From JAGQUL01 sp038212015 (GTDB taxonomy: Bacteria > Actinomycetota > Thermoleophilia > Gaiellales > SKUG01): a DNA stretch of 25,359 nucleotides. A program made the translations under genes and the position numbers. Location of the stretch: contig JBBQUY010000050.1 in assembly GCA_038212015.1 (NCBI GenBank), forward strand, positions 1 through 25,359, read 5' to 3'. Positions 9,931 through 16,738 of the stretch are shown one piece after another; the stretch's first letter is position 1, and each line of letters starts with the position of its first letter. A model generated the notes under the pieces. It did not search any database. It was not told where the DNA came from and saw only the letters and a program-made list of their open reading frames with translations.

Positions 9931-11262
9931 TTACTTCGCGTCCGCGTCGGCATCAGCATCAGCAGCGTCGGCGTCGGCGTCGGCAGCGTCGGCCTTCTCA
10001 TCGGCGGCGTCCGCCTTCGCCTTGGCTGCAGCGGCCTTCTCGTCCTCGGCAGCCTTGCGAACGCCTTCCTCCGTCGGGCCGGCAACGCCCTGCGTGAAGA
10101 AGCGCGGCAGGAACTGCGAACCGGTCGTCTTGGGCGAGAGCGGATTCGCATCCGGCTCGGGCTGGACGAGGTCGTCCGCGACCGCGTTGCCGGTGTCCGG
10201 TCCGATGCGACGGCACGTCACCGACACGACGGCTCCGTCGCCGTTGAACGATACGGTCGCCTCGTACGGATGCACGTAGCCGAGCTCGACCCAATTCGTC
10301 GGGAGCTTGCTCGTCTTCGGCTTCGCCGCGTCCTTCGCAGCCTTCTCGTCCGTGGCGGTCTTCTCGTCTTCGGCTTCCGCGCCGTCGGCCGCATCATCGG
10401 CAGGTGCCGATCCCGGCGTGGTCACGCCGGGCCGATCCTCGTTCTCGCGTCGCACGGCGAAGGTCATCCATTCCGGGTTGTAGCCGTCAGGCGCCGCGCG
10501 CACCGCGAACTCGGGTGCGGTCGTCAGGCCGTAACAGTCGTCACGGACCTCCTTCTTCGCCAGCGGCACGAGCGAAGGCGCATCGCGAAGCCAGACATCC
10601 GAGCCGAGCGCGCCGGCTGCGAGCACCAGTCCGGGAAACAGGAACATGCCGATCATCGTCATCGCCGCGATGCGATAGCGAACACGCCCGTGCTGCGGAC
10701 GGCTCGCGGCGCTGGAACGGTACTGCCAGCGAGCGAGTCCCCACGCCGCCAGCGCGAGCAGTGCGATGACCACGATCGACCAGAACAGTCCGAGCGAGCC
10801 GCGCGCGCCGATGGCGCCGCACTGGCCGCCGGTCGGGCAGCTCGGACCGACCATCGCATCCACCACGAACAGCGCCGTGGGCACGAGCAGTGCCTGTGCG
10901 CCCCACGAATCCGCATCGCGCTCGGTGCGAGCGACGCGACCCACCGCGGGTGCCACAGCGAACGTTCCGAACGCGACGTACAGCCACAGCGAGTCCGGGT
11001 AGCTGACCAGGTTCCAGCGCTCGAACACAAGCCCGACGTACACCAGGCCTGCGACGGCGAGCCACGCCACGAGCAGCACGAACAGGAAGCCGCCGACGCC
11101 CGCCGGGCGCATGCGCACGGGCGGTCCAGCCGCCGTACTTCGTTCGGCCTGCACCTGGCGCGACTGGCTGCGTTCGGCTTTCGCCCGCCGCCCACCGCCC
11201 GTTCGCAGCTCCGGATTCTTGTTGCCCTTGCCCTTGCCCTTGCGGGAATTTCGCTGTGCCAT
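9931..11262 (-). CDS. Hypothetical multi-pass membrane protein with Ala/Asp-rich tail
   Basis: A 443-residue protein of no family I recognise. It starts with a highly basic segment (R-K-G-K-G-K-G-N-K) and an Arg-rich cytoplasmic region of about 50 residues. Five hydrophobic segments follow (about 56-80, 91-110, 121-136, 155-175 and 197-217). A soluble region of about 170 residues comes next, interrupted by a Lys/Ala/Asp/Glu-rich linker. Last is a helical Ala-Lys-Glu stretch ending in repeated Ala-Asp pairs. Cysteines occur in the outer loops (P-S-C-P-T-G-G-Q-C) and in the soluble part. The ATG at 11262 is chosen because the open frame to 11553 contains no ribosome-binding site and only Pro/Arg-rich, non-protein-like sequence. 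The low-complexity tail is discussed separately. Confidence 0.8.
   Translation of the reverse strand: MAQRNSRKGKGKGNKNPELRTGGGRRAKAERSQSRQVQAERSTAAGPPVRMRPAGVGGFLFVLLVAWLAVAGLVYVGLVFERWNLVSYPDSLWLYVAFGTFAVAPAVGRVARTERDADSWGAQALLVPTALFVVDAMVGPSCPTGGQCGAIGARGSLGLFWSIVVIALLALAAWGLARWQYRSSAASRPQHGRVRYRIAAMTMIGMFLFPGLVLAAGALGSDVWLRDAPSLVPLAKKEVRDDCYGLTTAPEFAVRAAPDGYNPEWMTFAVRRENEDRPGVTTPGSAPADDAADGAEAEDEKTATDEKAAKDAAKPKTSKLPTNWVELGYVHPYEATVSFNGDGAVVSVTCRRIGPDTGNAVADDLVQPEPDANPLSPKTTGSQFLPRFFTQGVAGPTEEGVRKAAEDEKAAAAKAKADAADEKADAADADADAADADADADAK
9934..9996. repeat. Short Ala-Asp codon repeat
   Basis: The last codons of the preceding minus-strand gene consist of tandem gcgtcg/gcatca-type hexamers encoding alternating Ala and Asp. 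The hexamers occur in slightly varied codons, so copy number could change by slippage while keeping the frame. It lies at the extreme C-terminus, just before the stop. Confidence 0.7.
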
Positions 11263-11374
11263 GCCGGCGAGCCTAGCAAGGCGACCGTCCGACACCGGCC
11301 CCGAGGGCGGCCGCGCACGGCCCGGAGGGCCCGGGACCCGCGCGCACGCGTGCGAACGGGGCGAGACAGGGTGG

Positions 11375-12289
11375 ATGCAGCACGTATCCGGAGCCCATCC
11401 CCATGCCCTCCCGGGCACCCTCCACGCACCGCCTGGGATGCTGTTGCCTGCGTTCGGCTCGACGGAGGCTGCTCGAGCCGACGATCCCGTTCGCAACGCC
11501 ATCGACATCGCCCTCGGCACGCTGTTCGCGATCGTCATGGGACTGCTGTGCATGCGCGCTGGCAGCTATGTCTTCGGTGGCGCCGGATGGGTGCCGGTGA
11601 TCGCGTGGGAAAGCGTCTGGCTCGTCGCCGCGATGCTCTGCTCACCGCTCATGCCGAGCGGCATCCGCCACGACATCTCCTGGCGCTCCACGCTCGAGGG
11701 CCTTGGTCTCGACTGGCCGGAGCTGCTGTACGCCACCTGGATCCTGGGCATCTACGTGCAGTACCTGGGCGAGCTGCGCCTGGACGCCGGACCGATCGCG
11801 ATGTCGCTCGCCGTCGGAACAGCCGAGGAGTTCATCTTCCGCGTGCTGCTGCTCGGCTGGCTCGTCACCAAGCTGCCGGCGCCCCACGCGCTGGCGCTGT
11901 CGGCAGTCGTGTTCGGCGCGGCCCACCTGCACGAGCTGTCGATCCTGGGCATCCTCAGCATCGTCCCGCAGACCGCCGGCGGGTTCGTGCTCGGTGCCGT
12001 CTACCTGCGCACGCGCAACCCGATCCCCGTGATCATCGCGCACGCCTTCTGGGACTTCCCCTACTTCATGGCGCTCGGGGCAGGCGTGTCCGGAGGTGGC
12101 ACCGAAGCGGGCATGCCCACCGTGATGGACCTCGTGCCGTGGATGGCGTTCATCGTCTACGGCCTCTGGCTCGTGCGTGACGGCATTCCGCTCGTGGGAC
12201 GCGTCGACCCGGTCGGCTGCGCCTGCGGCGCGTGCCACCTCCACGCGAACGGGGGCCCCGGATGGAGCCCCCGAACGTCGAATCACTGA
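11375..12289 (+). CDS. CPBP-family intramembrane metalloprotease (Abi)
   Basis: A membrane protein with about seven to eight helices and the three CPBP motifs: E151-E-F-I-F-R156, then F-G-A-A-H184, then H223-A-F-W-D227. These residues form the metal or water-activating site in Rce1-like intramembrane proteases. Bacterial members process prenylated or lipid-linked peptides, give bacteriocin immunity, or have unknown targets. The C-terminus has an unusual Cys/His-rich tail (G-C-A-C-G-A-C-H-L-H) that could bind a metal or form disulfides. The start is uncertain: ATG 11375 with AGGGTGG just before it, or ATG 11438. It is divergent from the membrane protein at 11262, with a 112-base gap, and converges on the small secreted protein gene. 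Confidence 0.88.
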   Translation: MQHVSGAHPHALPGTLHAPPGMLLPAFGSTEAARADDPVRNAIDIALGTLFAIVMGLLCMRAGSYVFGGAGWVPVIAWESVWLVAAMLCSPLMPSGIRHDISWRSTLEGLGLDWPELLYATWILGIYVQYLGELRLDAGPIAMSLAVGTAEEFIFRVLLLGWLVTKLPAPHALALSAVVFGAAHLHELSILGILSIVPQTAGGFVLGAVYLRTRNPIPVIIAHAFWDFPYFMALGAGVSGGGTEAGMPTVMDLVPWMAFIVYGLWLVRDGIPLVGRVDPVGCACGACHLHANGGPGWSPRTSNH

Positions 12290-12293
12290 GCTG

Positions 12294-12307
12294 CCGGGCG
12301 CTCCCGG
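12294..12307. terminator. Hairpin between convergent genes
   Basis: CCGGG (12294-12298) and CCCGG (12303-12307) form a compact stem in the 18-base gap between two convergent stop codons. Another strong stem (12251-12256 with 12267-12272, GGGGGC/GCCCCC) lies in the end of the plus-strand gene. No T-run is present. It may slow or end transcription from both sides. Confidence 0.35.
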
Positions 12308-12715
12308 TCAGAACACCGGGCAGGCGTACCCGATGCAGCTGTAGCCGGTGTCGAGGCTCGAATTCTGGATCGCGAGCCAGCCCGTGTTCTGTGTCCACAC
12401 CCAGTGCCACGGCGCCGAGTACGGGTACACGTACACGTCGATGCCGCCGCGGATGCGTACCGACTGCCACTGCGTGCCCGTCCAGCGCCATGCCTGGTGC
12501 GTCGGGTTCGAGCACGGCAGGCCGATCGCCATGCATGCGATGAGCGGCTTGGTCTCGACCCATCCCACGTGCGACTGCAGCACGACGTTGGGATTTCGGA
12601 ACGCGTGTGCGTCGTCAGGCGCGGTGAAGCTGACGGCGAGCATCGCAATGAGCGTGGTGATGCCGACCAGCAGCAGGCGCCGCCACATGGCAGCGCTGGA
12701 GATCGTCGATCGCAT
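12308..12715 (-). CDS. Small secreted Trp-rich protein
   Basis: A 135-residue protein with a clear Sec signal peptide: a basic start with W-R-R, a hydrophobic core L-L-L-V-G-I-T-T-L-I-A-M-L-A-V, and an A-H-A cleavage site at about residue 38. The mature part is about 97 residues, rich in Trp, Tyr and Gly, with four cysteines in two close pairs (C-x6-C and C-x4-C, the latter near the C-terminus). These probably form disulfides outside the cell. No family is recognised. A strong ribosome-binding site (AGGGGGAGGA) supports the ATG at 12715. It follows the phosphatase gene on the same strand after a 94-base gap, so it may have its own promoter or end the operon. Confidence 0.82.
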   Translation of the reverse strand: MRSTISSAAMWRRLLLVGITTLIAMLAVSFTAPDDAHAFRNPNVVLQSHVGWVETKPLIACMAIGLPCSNPTHQAWRWTGTQWQSVRIRGGIDVYVYPYSAPWHWVWTQNTGWLAIQNSSLDTGYSCIGYACPVF

Positions 12716-12809
12716 GGGTTCCTCCCCCTGAAGGATGTACGTCCGCGCAGGCGCGTGCCATCGCGCGCCGAGCGGGCTACCTCCAGCGAACGACGAACTC
12801 GTCTGATCG

Positions 12810-13319
12810 TCAAGCGGTTCGAGGTTCGACGCGACCACGGACCTGCTCGAGCAGGCCCTCGCAGCCGGCGCGCACGAGCTCGTACACGCGGTCGTAGCCG
12901 CCCACGTAGTACGGATCAGGCACCTCTGCGACCTGCTCGCCCGGCAGCTCCTGCGCATGCTCGAGCAGCAGCGACAGCTCTGCGTCGATCGCATCCTCGC
13001 CGCCAAGCTGATGCGCGATCGCGCGCAGCTCCTCGAGGTTGGCGTTGTCCATCGCCACCACGAAGTCGAACGACTCCAGGTCGGCAGGCGTCACCAGCCG
13101 CGAGCGCTGCTCGCCGACCGCCACGCCGCGCCGCGCGAGCTCCGCCTGCGTCTCTGGATGCGGCTCGTTGCCCAGGTGGTACGAATGCGTGCCGGCCGAA
13201 TCGATGCGTACGCGCTCGGCAAGCCCCTCGGTCTCCACGAGGTCGCGAAAGACCGCTTCCGCCATGGGGGAACGACAGATGTTGCCCATGCAGACCATGA
13301 GTACCGAGACCGTATCCAT
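12810..13319 (-). CDS. Low-molecular-weight protein-tyrosine phosphatase
   Basis: A 169-residue cytoplasmic phosphatase. The P-loop C10-M-G-N-I-C-R16-S-P-M-A-E lies at the N-terminus, as in all LMW-PTPs, and the acid D-P-Y-Y occurs near the C-terminus (V-P-D-P-Y-Y-V-G-G). With both, it should remove phosphate from tyrosine residues by a Cys-phosphate intermediate. The D-P-Y-Y motif and the lack of the extra resolving cysteines argue against thioredoxin-coupled arsenate reductase, although an ArsR gene lies upstream. It starts 26 bases after the stop of the DUF302 gene on the same strand, so it probably belongs to the same transcript. Protein targets are unknown. Confidence 0.95.
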   Translation of the reverse strand: MDTVSVLMVCMGNICRSPMAEAVFRDLVETEGLAERVRIDSAGTHSYHLGNEPHPETQAELARRGVAVGEQRSRLVTPADLESFDFVVAMDNANLEELRAIAHQLGGEDAIDAELSLLLEHAQELPGEQVAEVPDPYYVGGYDRVYELVRAGCEGLLEQVRGRVEPRTA

Positions 13320-13345
13320 GGCTGCATCCTAGGAGACGCGCGGCG

Positions 13346-13747
13346 TTACGTCGGGAACGTCGCCAGCACGGCGGCGAGGCGCTCGTTGACTTCCTGCGCG
13401 ATCGGCGCCAGGTCGTCGCGCCCCACGATCCCGAGCATCGCGCCCGCATCGATCGAGCTGATGTGAGTGGTGCCGTCCTGTACGCGCACGACCACGTTGC
13501 AGGGCAGCAGCGCGCCCAGCTCCGGCTCCGCCTCGAGCGCGCGATGCGCGAGCGGCGGATTGCACGCGCCCAGGATCCGGTACGGCTCGCGATCGACGTC
13601 GAGCTTCTGCTTGAGCGTCGCCTGCACGTCGATGTCGCACAGCACGCCGAAGCCCTGCTCCGCGAGCTGCTCACGCGCGTGTGCGACGGCATCGTCGAAC
13701 TCGAGCGTGGTCGTCGTGGAGTTGGTGTAGGTGGTGGTCGAGGTCAT
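13346..13747 (-). CDS. DUF302 family protein
   Basis: A 133-residue protein of the DUF302 fold. The family signature is seen in F-D-D-A-V-A-H-A-R-E-Q-L-A-E-Q-G-F-G-V-L near the N-terminus, then D-I-D-V-Q-A-T-L-K-Q-K-L, Y-R-I-L-G-A-C-N-P-P-L-A-H-R-A-L, L-L-P-C-N-V-V-V and a final D-A-G-A-M. The A-C-N-P and L-P-C-N cysteines are typical of the family. DUF302 proteins are found with sulfur-oxidation, heavy-metal and envelope-stress genes, and their biochemical role is not settled. The gene lies 48 bases after the exporter gene on the same strand, so it probably shares its transcript. A Thr-rich N-terminus precedes the domain. Confidence 0.93.
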   Translation of the reverse strand: MTSTTTYTNSTTTTLEFDDAVAHAREQLAEQGFGVLCDIDVQATLKQKLDVDREPYRILGACNPPLAHRALEAEPELGALLPCNVVVRVQDGTTHISSIDAGAMLGIVGRDDLAPIAQEVNERLAAVLATFPT

Positions 13748-13795
13748 GAAGCTTCCTTCGTGTTCGAGGTCAGTGTCGATGTCGATGTCGTGGTG

Positions 13796-15979
13796 TCAGT
13801 GCCCGAATCGGATGTCCGGCAACAGTCGGGCGAGCCATCGCGGGCAGGCCCATGCCGACTGGCCCAGCAGGCGCAGCAGCACCGGCATGAGCACGAGGCG
13901 GATGAGGAACGCGTCGAGCAGCACCGCCACGCCCAGGATCACGCCCATCTCCTTCGGTGGCAGCGGACCCGAGATCGCGAACGTGAAGAACACGGCGACC
14001 ATCACTGCCGCGGCAGCGAAGATGACGCGTCCGGAGTGTGCGAGGCCACCGACCATCGCTTCCTTGGGGTCACCCGACCTGTCGTAGTGCTCCTTGGCGG
14101 AGGCGAGCAGGAACACCGTGTAGTCCATCGAGATCGCGAAGATCATCGCGAAGAAGAACACCGGAGCCCAGGCGTCGAGGAAGCCCTGCGACTCGAAACC
14201 GAGCAGGTTTTCGAAGCGGCCGTCCTGGAACACCAGCTTGCCGACGCCGAACGCACCGGCCACCGCGAGCAGGTTGAGCATCACGCCGACCGCGGCGATC
14301 ACCGGTGCCTGCAGCGCCACCAGCAGGAGCAGGAACCCGAGCGCAAGCACCACGCCGATCACGAGCGGCGTCGCATCGGCGAGCGCCGCCTCCAGGTCGT
14401 GGTTCTCGGCCACGGCGCCACCGACGAGCACGCCGTCGGGAAGGTCCGCACGCAGGCGGTCGATCACCGCGCCGAGCGCGGGATCGGACGGGCCGAGCGA
14501 TGGGATCGCCTGGACGAGCACGAGTCCGTCCTCGCCCGGCTGTGCCGGCTGCAGGCGCTCGATCGATCGATCCGCCGACAGCGTGGCAGTCACCTCGTCG
14601 ACGTCGTCGGCCGACGCCACGACCTGCAGTGCTCCCGGCGCGCCCTCGCCGAACGCGTCCTGTACGGCGACGTAGCCGACGCGCGACGAGTCATCCTCGG
14701 GAACGACCTTGATCGACGGCATCCCGGTGTCGAGCGCGAACGCCGGCACCGCTGCCGCGACGAGCACGGCCAGTGCCGCGAGGCCCCAGCGCAGCGGGTT
14801 GCGCCACAGGCGCTCTGCCCAGCTCTCGAACCGTGCCGAGCGGTGTTCGCCGGCGTGCACCCAGGGCAGGCCCAGCGATTCGAGCTTCGGCCCCAGCTTC
14901 GCGAGCACGACGGGCAGGAGCGTCAGGGACGCGGCGAGCACGAACGCAACGCTGATCATGATGCCGACGGCCATCGACCGGAACGCGGGACTGGGTACGA
15001 GCAGCACGGCCGTGAGCGACACGAGCACCGTCAGGCCCGAGAAGAGCACGGCCTTGCCCGCGGTATCCATGGTGGTCACCACCGCATCCCTGCGGCTCAG
15101 CCCGGAGCCCATGAAGGCTCCGCGGAAGCGGTGCACGATGAACAGGGCGTAGTCGATGCCGAGCGCGAGCGCGAACATGAGCGCGAAGTTCATCGCCCAG
15201 ATCGAGATGTCAGCCACCTGCGAACCCAGGTACAGCATGCCGGCCGACGCCACCAGTCCGAGGATCGTCAGCATCAGCGGCAGGCCAGCTGCCACGAGCG
15301 ATCCGAACGCGAGCATGAGGATGCCGAGCGTGACGGGCCACGAGTACATCTCGGACTTCATCATCGCGTTGCGGTTGGCCTCGTTGAAGTCCGACCACAT
15401 GCCCGACGAGCCGGTCAGGTCGGCGCGAACGCCATCGCGACCTGCATCGGCGATCTCGTCCTTGAGTTCGGTGGCAGCCGCGACCATGTCGGTCGTCGAA
15501 CCCTGTGCGCCGGCCATCACGATCGCCGTGCGCCCATCCTGGGAAATCGACATGCCCGGTGCCGGTTCCGTGACCGTGCCGACCTGATCGTCCTCGCGCA
15601 GCAGCGAAACGACATCGCTCACCGTGCGATCGAACGCTTCGTCGCCGATCGCGGCCTCGTCCGAGTGGACGACGACCATGAACGCGCTGCTCGATGCGCC
15701 CGCGAAGTTCTTCTGGACGAGCTCACGGGTCTCGACCGACTCGGAACCGGTCGCTTCCCAGCCCGCTCCCGACAGCGCGTGCTCGACGCGTGGTGCGAAG
15801 AAGCCGAGACCGACGGCAACGACGAGCCAGGCGACCACCACGAGCCGTCCGTGGTCGACCATCCAGCCGCCAAGGCGCCCCATTGGTCCCGCGGTCTGGA
15901 CCGCCGCGAGCTCCTCCGGCGTCGGGGTGTGATGCGATTCGGCGCGCGGCCGAGGATCAAGTGTTGGCGTGGCGGTCAT
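13796..15979 (-). CDS. MMPL/RND family exporter
   Basis: A 727-residue polytopic transporter with the MMPL layout: one helix (G-R-L-V-V-V-A-W-L-V), a large outer domain, five helices, a loop, then the repeat of the same pattern. The fourth-helix-like segment has A-L-G-I-D-Y-A-L-F-I in the first half and A-I-S-M-D-Y-T-V-F-L in the second, carrying the Asp-Tyr pairs used for proton coupling in actinobacterial MMPL proteins. MMPL exporters move lipids, glycolipids or hydrophobic compounds to the envelope. The ATG at 15979 overlaps the stop of the DUF2892 gene as ATGA. The longer frame to 16099 runs through that gene and is rejected. The substrate cannot be told from sequence. Confidence 0.93.
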   Translation of the reverse strand: MTATPTLDPRPRAESHHTPTPEELAAVQTAGPMGRLGGWMVDHGRLVVVAWLVVAVGLGFFAPRVEHALSGAGWEATGSESVETRELVQKNFAGASSSAFMVVVHSDEAAIGDEAFDRTVSDVVSLLREDDQVGTVTEPAPGMSISQDGRTAIVMAGAQGSTTDMVAAATELKDEIADAGRDGVRADLTGSSGMWSDFNEANRNAMMKSEMYSWPVTLGILMLAFGSLVAAGLPLMLTILGLVASAGMLYLGSQVADISIWAMNFALMFALALGIDYALFIVHRFRGAFMGSGLSRRDAVVTTMDTAGKAVLFSGLTVLVSLTAVLLVPSPAFRSMAVGIMISVAFVLAASLTLLPVVLAKLGPKLESLGLPWVHAGEHRSARFESWAERLWRNPLRWGLAALAVLVAAAVPAFALDTGMPSIKVVPEDDSSRVGYVAVQDAFGEGAPGALQVVASADDVDEVTATLSADRSIERLQPAQPGEDGLVLVQAIPSLGPSDPALGAVIDRLRADLPDGVLVGGAVAENHDLEAALADATPLVIGVVLALGFLLLLVALQAPVIAAVGVMLNLLAVAGAFGVGKLVFQDGRFENLLGFESQGFLDAWAPVFFFAMIFAISMDYTVFLLASAKEHYDRSGDPKEAMVGGLAHSGRVIFAAAAVMVAVFFTFAISGPLPPKEMGVILGVAVLLDAFLIRLVLMPVLLRLLGQSAWACPRWLARLLPDIRFGH

Positions 15980-16197
15980 CGTCGGCACCCCCGCTGGATT
16001 CCGAAGGCCCGCTCGAGCACGAGCGACGCCGGGCACGACCCGGTCACGACGTAGGACCACTGGCTGACCGCAACGAACGCAACCAGCAGCAGGAACCACG
16101 GGGAGACGAGCGCCGCGAGCGCGGCACCCAGGAGCGTGACGGTACCCGCCATCGCAAACAGCACGCGTTCAAGTGGCCACGGGGTAGTGGGGTTCAT
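15976..16197 (-). CDS. DUF2892 (YgaP-like) membrane protein
   Basis: A 73-residue protein with two hydrophobic helices (A-G-T-V-T-L-L-G-A-A-L-A-A-L and F-L-L-L-V-A-F-V-A-V), preceded by L-E-R-V and followed by G-S-C-P-A-S. That arrangement is typical of the DUF2892 domain, which forms the membrane part of the E. coli rhodanese YgaP. Here no rhodanese domain is attached. The gene overlaps arsR upstream and the exporter downstream by ATGA on both sides, so all three are translated as a unit. In E. coli an ArsR-family protein (YgaV) controls ygaP, which makes the regulator-partner link plausible here too. A role in sulfide or persulfide handling is inference. Confidence 0.88.
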   Translation of the reverse strand: MNPTTPWPLERVLFAMAGTVTLLGAALAALVSPWFLLLVAFVAVSQWSYVVTGSCPASLVLERAFGIQRGCRR

Positions 16198-16535
16198 CGA
16201 AGAGCCTCCTCGAGGATCTGGTTGAGGTCGCCAAGCTGGCGTTGGATCGCACCACAGACGTCGTCACACAGGCGAAAGACCGTGTCGTCGGCGATGCGGT
16301 ACAGGGACTGGTTGGCGTGCTTGCGCCGCGCGACGATGCCGGCTTCCAGGAGCACGCCGAGATGCTTGGAGACGTTCTGCTGGCCGGCACCGGTCAGCTC
16401 GACCAGCTCGGAGACCGAATGTTCCTCGCTGCGGAGGTGGTTGAGGATGCGGATGCGCATCGGCTCGCCGATGACGCGGAATCGCCGCGCGATCAACTCG
16501 ATGAGCTCGTCGGGGATGTCTTCGGGCAGTGCCAT
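16194..16535 (-). CDS. ArsR/SmtB-family transcriptional regulator
   Basis: A 113-residue winged-helix repressor. The core reads R-F-R-V-I-G-E-P-M-R-I-R-I-L, then the recognition helix G-Q-Q-N-V-S-K-H-L-G (about 51-60) and the wing around V-A-R-R-K-H-A-N-Q-S-L-Y. The last helix carries C90 and C94 (L-C-D-D-V-C), a CxxxC pair that could bind a soft metal or form a di- or persulfide. The classical ELCVCD motif of ArsR/CadC is absent from the recognition region. The start at 16535 has GAGGAAGG upstream. The stop overlaps the DUF2892 start (ATGA). It most likely represses its own operon through the element at 16554-16605. Confidence 0.94.
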   Translation of the reverse strand: MALPEDIPDELIELIARRFRVIGEPMRIRILNHLRSEEHSVSELVELTGAGQQNVSKHLGVLLEAGIVARRKHANQSLYRIADDTVFRLCDDVCGAIQRQLGDLNQILEEALR

Positions 16536-16553
16536 GAGCCTTCCTCGCTCTCG

Positions 16554-16605
16554 ACTACAACTACACAACTGATAAGTAGTATAGCGGTGCGATTGTGATG
16601 CGCAA
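16554..16605 (-). promoter_or_regulatory. Promoter and candidate operator of the arsR operon
   Basis: On the minus strand a -35-like TTGCGC (16605-16600) and a -10 TATACT (16583-16578) are separated by 16 bases. Right at and after the -10 lies an AT-rich stretch with outer inverted arms ACTAC (16554-16558) and GTAGT (16576-16580) plus direct ACTAC/AACTAC repeats. A repressor dimer bound here would block transcription, as ArsR proteins usually do. The rest of the 16536-16738 gap is GC-rich; a plus-strand TAGTAT at 16577-16582 could be a -10 for the peptidase gene. Confidence 0.55.
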
Positions 16606-16712
16606 GTCGGGGTGCTCGCTGCCGCGGTCCAGGTGCCCATCGTGCGGCCGCCCCGGCGCCCGCCAGCGCGGCCCTACGCGGCCCGCGTGGCCCGCGTGGC
16701 CCTCCCGCCGCA

Positions 16713-16730
16713 GGGGGTGGGGGGGGGAGG
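16713..16730 (+). repeat. Poly-G tract at the S8 peptidase ribosome-binding site
   Basis: Five G, one T, nine G, one A and two G lie in a row, ending eight bases before the ATG at 16739. The GGGGAGGA end serves as ribosome-binding site. A run of nine identical bases is prone to slippage and the G-clusters could form a quadruplex. Two GCCCGCGTGG-like direct repeats sit just upstream (16681-16699). Confidence 0.7.
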
Positions 16731-16738
16731 ATCGCCCA

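Noticed and set aside
9919..12180. 753-codon plus-strand open frame across the membrane protein and CPBP gene
   Set aside because: It is Arg/His-rich, passes through a well-supported membrane protein on the other strand, and runs out of frame through the CPBP motifs.
12810..13319. Arsenate reductase (ArsC) reading of the phosphatase, because an ArsR gene is upstream
   Set aside because: The D-P-Y-Y acid motif and lack of the two resolving cysteines mark it as a tyrosine phosphatase. No arsenite transporter is present.
13463..16054. 863-codon plus-strand open frame opposite the MMPL operon
   Set aside because: It is His/Arg/Glu-rich, low complexity and crosses three well-supported minus-strand genes. 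It is a compositional shadow.
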